Part shown: positions 42,091 to 52,858 of the stretch, piece after piece
Layout: each line of letters starts with the position of its first letter
How positions within the stretch are numbered: position 1 is the first letter of the stretch
Origin: Strigamia acuminata
Taxonomy: Eukaryota > Arthropoda > Chilopoda > Geophilomorpha > Linotaeniidae
Length of the DNA stretch: 64,000 nucleotides
NCBI GenBank assembly: GCA_949358305.1
Contig: OX442314.1
Coordinates: 45,082,581-45,146,580, forward strand
Reading direction: 5' to 3'
Made by a program: the position numbers and the translations under genes
The notes under the pieces: generated by a model
Seen by the model: only the letters and a program-made list of their open reading frames with translations
Databases searched by the model: none
Told to the model about the DNA's origin: nothing

Positions 42091-42824
42091 GAGAATTTAT
42101 TTGTTCATTTTTTGAAATTTTAATTTTAATTTTATTTTTTTTCAAAATTGCAGAACCGTAGACTGGTCCTCATCAAATGTGTTCTGATCGGGTTTCAATT
42201 GGATAACTGGATTCATTTTTGGCGTTGGCATCTCTATGTTTTTTTTACTAATTGTGGTAGTTTTTGGTTTTCTTTTTGTACAAAATTTTTAAAACTAATT
42301 ATTTACCGGTATTTAATTATTTAATTATTTAATTATTTATTATTTATTTATTTGCTTTTTGTTTGCTAAAAATTGTGACCACTGTGCACAATGACTGTGT
42401 GGTATTGACCAATTGTATTGTGTTAATTACATGCATTATAAATATGCACTTTGTGTGATTTTTTTCATTTCTTATATTTGTCCAATTCATATTACATGTA
42501 TATTCACATTGTACTTCCCGCTTCATATTTATTCATTTATTGTATAAATTACACCCGATTAAATTATTTGTTCATTTCGTTTTGATACTTCTTTTTGTGT
42601 TTATTTAACAAAAACCCCTAGACAAAAATATAAATTACTTTTAGACCCAAACTGAGACTCCCAACCCTTGTGACAAATTAATATGGCTATAAATGCCTAT
42701 TGTGCCATTATGACGGTAATTTTACTGTATTTGCTTGTAAAACTGATAAGAGTCCTGAATAAAGTTATTTATGATGTTTCAGAAGCAAAGTTGTTATATT
42801 AATAAATATTAATTAACATTACTT

Positions 42825-44061
42825 CGTGATATCAAAGTATCACGGCCAAAAATACAAGATTTCGTCTGCTAAAACAGCATTCGTCAATGCGGTATGTCGC
42901 CACTAGAAGGCGCTATCGCAAATCAGCGGTAAATTCGAAATACGGAATTAAATGAATAACATTCAATATATTAAATAAGTATTTAATATATTGGTTTAGA
43001 TTATTTAACTTGACAATAATATAAAGTTATATTATTGTATTGAAAGATTGGAAGAAAGAATTGGTCACATTCTTGGAAATGTGACCATGCGGATTAAAGG
43101 ATTAAAATGTGTAACTTGGGAATGTGTCCCCGGTATCCATTTCCGGTCCTGAGTATCCAGATCCGGTTTTGCTAAAGGATTAGCATAATCTGAAGTTGCA
43201 TCCCCGTATCCACTTCCTGCGGTACGAGATTGGTGGAACTTAATCCCACCAAGTATAAAACTCCCTGACAACAGGAAGTTAGTCAGTTCTTGATTTCTGG
43301 TTATTTGGTATGTTCCGCATGTCAAATAACTGTTTCTTACTCAGGGCATGGGCCTACCGGTCCATGCATAGCATGGCTCTGCTGAGCCATGCAACCCCCG
43401 TCAACTGAAGGCGAAGTTCGGACTGTTAATGTTTCCGTCAAACGGTCTTGCCGAGGAGAAAGCCTCCCGCATAAGTATCCTCGTGGTCGGACAATAGAAT
43501 CACGTGTGATACCAAAGTATTTAGTAACCGTTAGTAGCACTGTTACTGAAAGAGATTGACTCCATCACTTGATGGTGCCAAAGCAGTCTGCATGCAAAAC
43601 ATGCAGTTACCGCCAGTAGCACTATGTGTTTGGGAAAGTTATATCTCTTCGGTGATGGTGCCAAAGCAGTCTACTTATGAGTAGTATCTCGGGTGATTAA
43701 TTCTGTTGTGCAGAACTGCGGGCTATATCCCCCTGAATACCAGTGCCGTCTCTCACCGCACTGTTATTTAGGGCACGCGCGATACTGTTCTGCTCAGCAA
43801 GGCGAACTTTGACGGCAATTGTGTGTTGCGATGTTTAACCTTTATTATATTTTGTAGTTGATAAATACACCTTAATTGTTTAAACTTGGCAACAAGTTAA
43901 CAACCGAAGTAAGTCACGAGACTTATTTCACTGTATGACGAATCAAATTCGTAACAATAAATTGAATACAATTTATTGAGTTAATTTATTAAACTCACAA
44001 CATCGCGAATTAAATATAATTCGCAAGCGGAACCTTGGCGAATAAATGACTTCATTTATTC
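42825..44061. repeat. Chain of more than twenty consecutive small hairpins
   Basis: Non-overlapping perfect or near-perfect inverted repeats follow one another for 1.2 kb. Examples: CGTGATA/TATCACG (42825-42844), a 13-bp stem with 2-nt loop (42965-42992), an 11-bp stem (43014-43037), GGTCACATT/AATGTGACC (43063-43086), GCTAA/TTAGC, TTGGTGG/CCACCAA, GTTATTTG/CAAATAAC, GCATGGCT/AGCCATGC, CCATCA/TGATGG, CTGCATG/CATGCAG, CTACT/AGTAG, CAGTGC/GCACTG, AACTTG/CAAGTT, TAAGTC/GACTTA, ACGAAT/ATTCGT, AATAAATT/AATTTATT, GCGAATT/AATTCGC and GAATAAATG/CATTTATTC (44040-44061). Stems of every base composition are present, so this is not an AT artefact. Function unknown; may be the U3/leader of a retroelement. 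Confidence 0.75.
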
Positions 44062-45377
44062 ATTACCAATTTCCAACCCTAGTTGTGGCGGTGCACATGA
44101 GTCAACCGCACCTCTCGGATCGAACCAAGAAGCATTACACGGACCATTACACGATACGGACCTGGAACGCGAACGAAGCAGTTCCACGATTACGAAGCGC
44201 CGACGGAAGCCGCGAGGACACAGCCAGCCCGGCTATCGCAGACAACATCTATAACTCGGTCGAGCGGGCGTTTTGCCGTTCCCGAACCCCGGATCACCAA
44301 TAACCGTAATCATATTATTTCAGGGCTGTTTTACAGCCAATTTCATGTATAGTTTAACTTGTATTTAACTTGCCAAATGTCGGCATTAGTCATTTGTATA
44401 ACTTTAGATTTGTTTATATTGTTTGATAACAATAAATGTCTTGTTTTGATAACTCTGTTGTATTTATTTATCTCGTTACTATTCACTAATTCACGCGACT
44501 TATACCCGGTACTATCATGCGATAGGAGTTGTGGTCGTCACCGTCACACCCTGACCAGTGACCATGTGCATCGGTCGCCAAACACAGTCACAGCTAATCA
44601 GATGATGCCCCAGGTGACCCTCCTGCGCCGACTCTATTAGCCTTGACCAGCACGTCAACATCCCCGCCGTTCTTGCGTTCAGAAATATAATAAACTTCCC
44701 GGCGTTCTACACAACTACAATAATGGAAAAATTGGAAATCCTACACGCAATCAAAGTAAATCTGGTTCAATTAAAAAACAATTGGCTTAACCTTCGAGAG
44801 CAACAAAAGTACTTTATTAACAATTAACACTAACAAAATTTAATTTCAGGTGCACAAACCACATCTGTCAACGTCAATACACCAATTGACGAGCCACTAG
44901 TATTAAATTTCGACGCGAATAGTTACTCTCATGGCTAGTGTTGTTCTGTCCCTCCTTGGTCAGTCCGGACCTAACAGGGAACTTGCAGAATCCTCTGTCC
45001 TGATTGGCTGCAATCAGAACGCAGCTCAGACGGTACGCCGTAGGAGCTGCTGAGGATCCTCTGCTTACTGTTGCCAGTGCTTGCCAGTTGCTTGCAAGTG
45101 GTTGTGTGACTTAGTGCAATACTGAATCTACAGAGAATTTCTTTCAACTTGTATGAATTATTTGCATTTCTACTGCCGTATTTATTAATAATGAAAGCAA
45201 ACTGATTTCCTAAAAGAAATAAGTGTTGATGTGTGTTACATGTTTGCAATTTAGTTTGTGGAAATAATATTTCCATGAATGCATCACGAATGCAGCAAAA
45301 TAAATATCCATTTCTCGCGTTGCACTTAAAGTATATTTGCTTTTGTGGCGGATGGTCACGCCTTGTCCTGGTCAAGA
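44062..45377. other. Possible LTR R-U5 followed by unassigned sequence
   Basis: Less structured than the preceding hairpin chain; AACAATAAATGTC at about 44428 is a polyadenylation-like signal and the next 200 bp are GC-richer with ACC/GTGACC repeats. An 85-codon frame from 44046 lies here but looks incidental. From 44700 on nothing is recognised. Confidence 0.35.
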
Positions 45378-45514
45378 AGAAGTGGGGGTGAGGCTTGTTC
45401 TACCAACACGTGCACCGAGCCTCCCTGATCACAGCCGATCGTTTTTTTAATGGCTAGAAAGGACAATCGAAGAAGGACCCTTTCCCAATCCATTTTTACA
45501 CCAGTGGTTACTCA

Positions 45515-45790
45515 GTGCCCACCAAACTCCGATTAACGCAACGGAAGCCTGCCACATCCATTACGATGTCAATGGAATCGCACCAACCTGGGTACACGAG
45601 CGGACTCGTGCAGCCCACGGACAACCCACTGGCCATGGCCAAGCTCAGTTCTCTCTATGCAAGCGAGAGGATCCCAGCGATGCCACGACTCCTACCCTCA
45701 CGATTTGTAAATTTTCGCGAATATTAATATTTGCTGGAAGGAGGACGTGTGGTGATCCTGAAAGAAGAATCACCAAAAAAAGAAACACCA
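45515..45790 (+). mobile_element. 3' remnant of a Gypsy-type element (ORF end, PPT, LTR start)
   Basis: A frame ending SRFVNFREY and stop is followed by GCTGGAAGGAGGACG and TGTGGTGATCC (45748), matching in order and sequence the PPT and LTR start of the intact element (GCTGGGAGAGGGACG, TGTGGTGACCC). The LTR start carries a GGTGAT/ATCACC stem. The rest of the LTR was not traced. Confidence 0.6.
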
Positions 45791-46379
45791 TTTTTATACT
45801 AAAAAAATAATCTTATTAATAAATACGGAGTAGTTAATTGTAAAAGTTTGAAAATATCACCCGACTAAAACCGGGCCACAGGTGTCATGTACTCCATGGA
45901 CGATTTTTATCTGAATGTCTTGACAACTACACTTAACTTAGATATGACTACTTGTAGATGAGTATGTGTTTGCATTCCAGTTCGTAATAACACCAGCAGC
46001 ATAGACAATTTGAAGGGGGTTGCTTCCAAATGAAAACCATAAAGTATGGTAATACCCATCCACATACCGCAACATTGACAATCATTGTGGCAAAACAACG
46101 TCTATAAAATCTGAAGGTTTATTTTTTTTTTGTTTTTTTAATTATGTAGGTCAAGGTTGGAATTTTGTCACTAGTCCCCAATTCCCAGTATTTGTATTTT
46201 GCTGGAGGTTCTCTTTTTACCAGATGTCAATCCCAATTGCTTTATATTATAACCTTTGTTTTTGTAGTGTATTATCAGTCTTGTACAAGTTTTGATCAAG
46301 TGTAAAATAAAAAGTTTGTCTAGTTTCCATTTAAAACTATTTTAAAACTGTTTAAAGCTATTTTCCTGTCGCTTTTTCC

Positions 46380-46508
46380 AGCGTCGCTCTGTCCAGCATG
46401 GCCGTGGAATTTTTCGGCTTGTTACCACCCCATGTGCCCGGCTTTTCCCAATCGGAAAATTTGCCCGATATGTTCAAGGTGGAGACATCCGATGCTGATT
46501 GCTGGTAG
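46380..46508 (+). other. Exon-like fragment with acceptor and stop
   Basis: After CTTTTTCCAG a frame reads VALSSMAVEFFGLLPPHVPG, FSQSENLPDMFKVE, TSDADCW and stop. It could be a terminal exon of an unidentified plus-strand gene or a remnant; no partner exon is evident. Confidence 0.3.
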
Positions 46509-47153
46509 AAGAGAATGCTATGCGTTTAAGCGATTTGGATGCATGCGTCGTTTAAGATCTGGATGAGACGCGTGCAAGCCTTATGTTTGCACAAGTCATA
46601 CACCGATCGTCGGGACATTTCCGGCTACATTCTTCCAACTGAATTCTAAGCCATAATTGGAACGGCACGCGATTGCAACCGTTTTGTAATCAAGTATAAA
46701 GCTTATTGGCGTCACACGATTCAAAAGATGGCCGCTACTGGGGATTAGTCACATAACTGGCAGTACCCTTCTCTCGGAAGCCTTGTTATGGCCTTTAGTG
46801 CTCGTGCCCCGCCCCTCCCATCATTTTTGCTCCAATACCCAAGCCCACAGCTTTTTAGTTGTGGTCCTGCGTAGTGCGTAGTGGATTTGATTATTTTATT
46901 TTATTATTTATTTAGTTATTTATTTATTTACTTTTAAATTTTATAATGTGATTAGTTATGCATAGGTAATCATTACACAATGACTGCGTACAGGCCATTT
47001 GTGGACGTAAGGGTTTTCAGTTTGAATGGCGGAAAACGTGTTATCACCTGCGAAACCGCTGACGTCCGGCGCAGATCTACGAGAATTATTTTGGAAAGAA
47101 ATTCGCGATAGGATGAACAAATTACACTTGGCCCGCAGATGGCTTTCGAAGTA

Positions 47154-47808
47154 CAGTGTAGGCTGCGTAGCCCGGACATAGTACCGACCGGACAGCTGTG
47201 TGGTCTGGACAAGTTTGCCGGGGCCCGGACCCAACCAATCAGGAGCAATGCTAAATTTGCTCTGTGGTCCGACAGCTCCCCCATCCGGAAACCGGACTAA
47301 GCGATGCGTCCCATATAAGCAAAAATCGCTGTGTAGTCCGGACAAAAACCAAAAATGCCGATTTTCTAATGAAACAAATTAGAAAAAAAATTAAAAACAC
47401 TAAAATTTCAATAAAAATTTAATTTATTGCATGTTTACAAGAGTTGGAAAAGGTTAGAAAAGGTACTGTTGCATGTTTTCACGAACGTGGACATGACGCA
47501 ACATATGTGCACATGGCGCAACGGTAGCTTTAATGCAAATTTCCTTTTCCAACCCTTGTGAACCTACAATAAATTAAAATTTCATTAAGATTTTAGTGTT
47601 TTTAATTCTTTTTCTAATTTGTTTCATTAGAAAATCGGCATTTTTGAATTGTTTTAATGTAGCAGAGATTGATTTTCTTTAACTCTCTAGTCCGGACATG
47701 TGGCATTTGTCCAGATCAGAGAGTGTATATGCCCGACAGAATGGACATTGTCCGGACAGGACAAGTTTCTGGGTCCCGTCCTAGGTCCGGGCTACGCAGC
47801 CTACACTG
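47154..47808. mobile_element. TIR element 3 (TA target duplication)
   Basis: Ends are CAGTGTAGGCTGCGTAGCCC and its reverse complement, flanked by TA on both sides; perfect for about 24 bp, and subterminal blocks (AAAATGCCGATTTTCTAATG near 47352 versus its inverse near 47634) extend the symmetry. No transposase. Sequence unlike the CAGGGTG elements. Confidence 0.8.
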
Positions 47809-47935
47809 TAGTTGAGGGAATGGGATAGCGCAACAACGACAGCGACGACTATGAGCCGGTTTTAACTTATTATTAGTTAAGTTAGTTAACAAAATTCCCG
47901 GATCGCAGCAAATTAAAGAACTTCAAAAGAAAGTT

Positions 47936-48110
47936 CATTTTTGCACTTAATTCATCAGTTTGAGAAGTTTGGGACTAAATCCGCACTCGGTTTGAATTGA
48001 ATGAGGATAGAATTGGATAAGCCACCATTTTTTTCGGATAGGAATGAATAATTGGTTATCCATCCGAAATTTTTTGGATTGGTTCGGATTTTTAAGTTCT
48101 GATATGACAA
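47936..48110 (+). repeat. Dispersed repeat, copy 1 (inverted copy at 60205-60375)
   Basis: CATTTTTGCACTTAATTCAT, GAGAAGTTTGGGACT, CACCATTTTTTTCGGATAGG and TTATCCATCCGAAAT match the other copy in reverse complement. The copy here lacks a short internal duplication (GGACTCAATCCTATCCGC-type) present in the other. Class unknown. Confidence 0.7.
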
Positions 48111-49792
48111 CTTCTGCATGGTAGCGATTGGCATATGTACTACACATGATAATTGTGCATGCAACTTGGCGCAAGTTTCTTTAAAAGTACTGAAATAACA
48201 TTATTTATTTGTTATTCATACAATTTAAATTTTACGTCATATCTTAGTAAAATTTGCAATTTTTTTAATGGACCAAGACCAAATGGATTGGAGCAAGACC
48301 AAATGTCTAATTTAACCTGAATTCAGTGTATATTTCTTATTTTCTGCACGGTGTGGAACTTCCAGCACCTTTCAGAGGGAAATTGGATACACTGTAAACA
48401 GAATATTAGCTAAAAGTATTACTGGGTTCCAGCACTGAGCTATATTTTCCTTGGAACAAGAGAATGCAGACACTGTGGAATCAGACAAGACAAAAAATTG
48501 TAATTGTTGTTGATGCATATAGCAATTGGATCAAGAGTTCACAAATAGGCAGCACATTTAGTCGGTTTTCACTCGCAGTGGACATGCGCACGACATTTAA
48601 ACAACAAAACAAGTTTAACCCTAAGTTAAACATGCATTTGTGAATGCACTGAGTGAAAAAGTACACTTCTTAATACTAAACATGCTAGTTTTACATTTTT
48701 AAGAACTCGTTCAATGTTTCAATGTTTCAAACATGTGGAATGGACAAGTGCAAAAAAATCAAGATTCTTAAAGGGGGGGTGGGGGGTTACAACAATTAGT
48801 AAATGGTACACTCATAATTCGAATGCAGTCCAACAATACCAACATTAAGAAATTAACAACAGTTCAGCTAATTTGTGGCACCAAACCAACCATTATTCAC
48901 ATGGGTAACCAGTACCCACAAAGAAGTAGAAAATTGGATTTTACGCCTGCCAAATTAAAATTTAAAAAATATGTGATAACTTTGAAAATTAATTAATTCC
49001 ACGTTTTCATTGTGCTGGACTGAGAATATATTCTATTCACGACAAATAAACAATAATTAATCTGCTAATTTTCTTATTGTCCGTCTCGAATGTTGGTAAC
49101 CGCGAGAACAAAGAGCGAGGTTTGGTTGTAACATTGGATTCGACTGAATCAGCGAAATGAAACAAAAATCAGCGAAACGAAACAAAAAATCACAACCTGT
49201 ATTCAATCAGCATTTAAAAATAATTTTCTCACAGCGAATAATTGAGAATAATTGAGAATACAGCTGCGGACGAGCGAGGAGCACACAAAGCCACTGCCGC
49301 CATTTCTTCTCCTTTAGTCAGTTGTGTAGCGTTTGCGCATGCGCGGCTTTACTCTCGTGCACACTAAAAATGAAATAAAAATAAAAATTATTTAGATGAA
49401 TTTGACAAACGATAAAAATTAAATGTCAATTTCCTGCAATAAAAAATAAAATATTAATTTCTAACGTACAAATATACAATTCAAATAAACAAACATGCGC
49501 TGGGTTAGAGGGTGCCACTAACTAAAAAAAGGCGGAAGATAAAGTCTCTTACGTCACTTAAATTCCTTTTCCCCTCTCTTGATAAAAGAAATATAAATTA
49601 AATTAAATTTTTAAAGATATTTCCTAAAGTTATGAGTGGCGAGTTTTTAATTGCGCAAAACTATTTACAACTTCTCGCAGTTCTCGCAGAACAAAAAAAC
49701 CCCACGCCAATAATGTGTTTTTTAAGCTAGATGAAAGTTGATAAACTTGGATGAAAGTTGATAAACTTGGATGAAATCGTGGATCCAATTAA
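48111..49792. other. Intergenic region without recognised features
   Basis: AT-rich. A G-run (GGGGGGGTGGGGGG) at about 48775 and a short tandem GATGAAAGTTGATAAACTTG at about 49731-49770 are the only standouts. Confidence 0.4.
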
Positions 49793-49955
49793 AGGGTGTC
49801 GCGCTCAACTCTAACCGTCGCTAACTCGTGGGTTGATTACTTAATTCGACTAACTCACTACCGCTTTGCTCAAGCGGTTTACCCAAAGAAATGATTACAC
49901 AGATATAAAAGGTAAAATATAATATAGATTTATTCTGTGGGACAATGTACAGATA

Positions 49956-50155
49956 NNNNNNNNNNNNNNNNNNNNNNNNNNNNNNNNNNNNNNNNNNNNN
50001 NNNNNNNNNNNNNNNNNNNNNNNNNNNNNNNNNNNNNNNNNNNNNNNNNNNNNNNNNNNNNNNNNNNNNNNNNNNNNNNNNNNNNNNNNNNNNNNNNNNN
50101 NNNNNNNNNNNNNNNNNNNNNNNNNNNNNNNNNNNNNNNNNNNNNNNNNNNNNNN
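49956..50155. other. Assembly gap (200 N)
   Basis: Exactly 200 undetermined bases, a usual placeholder for a gap of unknown length; it falls inside the LTR element. Confidence 0.99.
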
Positions 50156-50187
50156 TAATCACAGGTTAGAATCAGTTATTCGACTTG

Positions 50188-50205
50188 ATCCCGGACAGGC
50201 CCCCA
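50188..50205 (-). promoter_or_regulatory. Primer-binding site, tRNA-Pro type
   Basis: Minus strand TGGGGGCCTGTCCGGGAT, two bases from the LTR end; one mismatch to the site in the intact element. Confidence 0.8.
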
Positions 50206-50207
50206 CG

Positions 50208-51226
50208 TGTCGCGCTCAACTCTAACCGTCGCTAACTCGTGGGTTGATTACTTAATTCGACTAACTCACTACCGCTTTGCTCAAGCGGTTTACCCAAAGA
50301 AATGATTACACAGATATAAAAGGTAAAATATAATATAGATTTATTCTGTGGGACAATGTACAGATATATCTTATATATATATATATATAAAAGGTAGGTA
50401 AAAGGTAAATCGGAATGGGTGAAGGGAAATGGAAAGGTAAAGGTATGATGAAAGCTGGCTGGAATCGGCGAGGTCGTCTGTTGTCTCGGTCGTGTCCAAG
50501 ATGGCGTCCTCGTTGTGGCAACGTGGTGTCGTCTTGGGCCGGCGTGGCAATATGGCGTCCTCGGCTCGTCTCTGGCTGGTCCTTCGGGCTCACGCTGGTC
50601 GGGCGCGAGTGAATGCTTAGTTAAAAGGCTTACTTCGGGCTGTTGTCTAGGTTTTTGTGTGGTGTCCGGCGATCACACAGCGGCGGACTCTTCTGGCTCC
50701 CGGCGGTCACACAGCGGCGGGAACGCTCGTCGTGGTTTTACTGCAGTTTAGGCTTGTGCGACCGTTTGTCTGCACAACTCGCTAAACTGGAGTGGTTTTT
50801 ACTATTTCTAGCTGGTGTGCTAAAATAGTGTGGTAATCTTATCTCGCAGGTTACTCTGCGGAGTTTGACACTGACCAAACGTACTCACGGTAAATTGTCC
50901 TTTGTCCTTGGTCAATCCCAGTATATTTACTTGGGCCTGATCTTGTAGGACGACGGGTTTACGTGTGTTTCTCGTTTGATGGTTGTGTTGGTTCTGCCCG
51001 CTCAGTGCAAGGCACATTCCTTTGCACAAAGCGGGGTTGACAGGTGACCGGAATCACCCAATGGTGGGGTGGACGAGCCATCCCCACTCCCTCAGGGCAG
51101 ACGCCTGTCCATTGACTAGATGTCAATGCACTGAGGGAAGGGAGACGCGCTTGCGGCTCCCCTTACACCCGAAACGAGGTCACGAGAGAAACTCTTCGTT
51201 GACCCCGGTCCAGTCGGGTCACAACA
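50208..51226 (-). repeat. 5' LTR of the second LTR element
   Basis: 1,019 bp on the minus strand, beginning TGTTGTGACCCGACTGG and ending GCGACA. The last 159 bp are repeated at 49797-49955. Confidence 0.88.
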
Positions 51227-51278
51227 AGGGCAGCCATTAGGTAAGTTAAAATTAACATAACTGATTTATTTGCACAAA

Positions 51279-51791
51279 TTATTGATGTACAAATTTGTTT
51301 TTAATCTCCACGGGCAAATCCTTTAGCATCAAACTAATACTCGCATCATCTTGTGCACGATGCAACGTGAGTGTGACCTCAAAGTGATTTTCAATTTCGT
51401 AATTTACAACGTATTGCCTTAACTGGGGCGAACCATTCTTCCATAAATTTGAGAAACACGCTTTATAGCTGTCCATCGAATTGAGGGTAAACAGAAACCA
51501 TCGGCGTAGTTCCAACCCTGTTGACTTGACAATTTTAATCAACGAATGTTTTAAAGTTAGCGGCAAAATCAATTTATCCATGACGTGTTTACAAGTGGCA
51601 TCCGCAACGTCTTGCCAGTTCAAGTTCAGAGCTCTCACATTAAACATTTGTAAATCCTTCAATATGGAATCAATATCGTCACTTTTCCATAAAGTTGTGG
51701 CAATTTTGATTAATGCTGCACGTTCGAGCGCTGGAGCAGAAAGTGTAATTTGCACCATAGTTGTAGAAGAGTGTTGCCTCGTCCTTGCCAT
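51279..51791 (-). CDS. Hypothetical protein, single exon, MITE against its start
   Basis: 170 residues from ATG 51791 (MARTRQHSSTTMVQ) to TAA 51279. Alpha-helical character (LERAALIKIATTLWKSDDID, WQDVADATCKHVMDKLI, SLIKIVKSTGLELRRWF) and an end LMLKDLPVEIKNKFVHQ. The spacing is reminiscent of the C-terminal parts of ankyrin- or SOCS-type proteins, but I cannot assign a family. A TIR element begins 7 bp upstream of the ATG (51799), so the original 5' UTR and promoter are displaced by 769 bp; the frame also continues into the TIR (MFGETPCIQ), which could supply an alternative start. It is divergent from the kinase gene at 52859. Possibly a 5'-truncated remnant of a longer gene. Confidence 0.5.
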   Translation of the reverse strand: MARTRQHSSTTMVQITLSAPALERAALIKIATTLWKSDDIDSILKDLQMFNVRALNLNWQDVADATCKHVMDKLILPLTLKHSLIKIVKSTGLELRRWFLFTLNSMDSYKACFSNLWKNGSPQLRQYVVNYEIENHFEVTLTLHRAQDDASISLMLKDLPVEIKNKFVHQ

Positions 51792-51798
51792 CTGTATA

Positions 51799-52567
51799 CA
51801 GGGTGTCTCGCCGAACACCTACCAGGTGAATTATTTCATAATCATGTTAATTCAAAAAAACTTTTGATTATGAATTGAAGTAAATGACATGTGACGAATT
51901 CAATGAAACATGTTAAATTCATGTGACATTGTTGCATCACTGTTTTGCAACTCGTAACTTTTAAACCAACAATGCTACGCAAAAAATGTTAATTGCAAAG
52001 TTGTAGAAAACCATCTAATTAGCCTAGAACTGTTCTTAAAAAAATTATCTTTTACTGAAAAGTTTTGAGAAAAAAAGGTTTGAAACATTGGTCTACTCAG
52101 CTTTGTAACTCAGCTTTGTAACCTAAAACTATTGGGGCAACCAAGCTAATCCTCAATTAGGACACTTTATTGGGTCATACTTGTAAGTAGAAAAGAGGAA
52201 ACACAAAAGAAAGGAAATAATTTATTTTGGGAATACATTCCACACGATAGTTTTAGGTTATAAAGCTGAGTAGACTAACATTTCAAATCTTTTTTTCTCA
52301 AAACTTTTCAGTAAGAGATAATTTTTTTAAGAACAGTCCTAGACTAATTAGATGGTTCTCTACAACTTTGCAATTAACATTTTTTGCGTAGCATTGTTGG
52401 TTTAAAAGTTACGAGTTGCAAAACAGTGATGCAACAATATCACATGAATTTAACATGTTTCATTGAATTCGTCACATGTCATTTACTTCAATTCATAATC
52501 AAAAGTTTTTTTGAATTAACATGATTATGAAATAATTCACCTGGTAGGTGTTCGGCGAGACACCCTG
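51799..52567. mobile_element. TIR element 2 (TA target duplication, ~300-bp TIRs)
   Basis: CAGGGTGTCTCGCCGAACAC at the left and its reverse complement at the right, TA on both flanks; arms remain matched for roughly 300 bp (ACCTGGTAGGTG-type, AATTCATAATCAAAAGTTTT, AAAGTTACGAGTTGCAAAAC). Shares only CAGGGTG with the element at 38877. Non-autonomous. Confidence 0.88.
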
Positions 52568-52858
52568 TATGTAGTTTTAAGACACAATATACAACAATAC
52601 GTCACGTGGCTGATAGGTTTTTACAACTATGATTATGATACTTTATTCAAAAATGCATATGCAGCACAAACTAGCGCGCACGACGCTAATTGGTCAGCGC
52701 CAATACGTCAATTAGACGATACAAATGGATTCACCTGGCGGTACAAACAAAATCAAACCACAGATAAACCAATATCTAAACCTATATCTCACAATCTGAA
52801 TACCAGAGCAACAGAACAATCACACACTCGATAATTTAACAACACACCAGTAATCGCA

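Larger units (their letters stand above)
49797..51226 (-). mobile_element. Second tRNA-Pro-primed LTR element, interior lost in assembly gap
   Basis: On the minus strand: 5' LTR 51226-50208 (1,019 bp, TGTTGTGACCCG...GCGACA), primer site 50205-50188, about 32 bp of leader, the N gap, then the last 159 bp of a 3' LTR (49955-49797) that matches 50208-50366. A 4-bp target duplication AGGG flanks it (49793-49796; 51227-51230). The true interior is presumably several kb and is missing from the assembly. LTR ends and primer site resemble the intact element at 21411, so they are relatives. Confidence 0.88.

Noticed and set aside
49821-50169. Open frames across the N gap
   Set aside because: They consist of undetermined bases.
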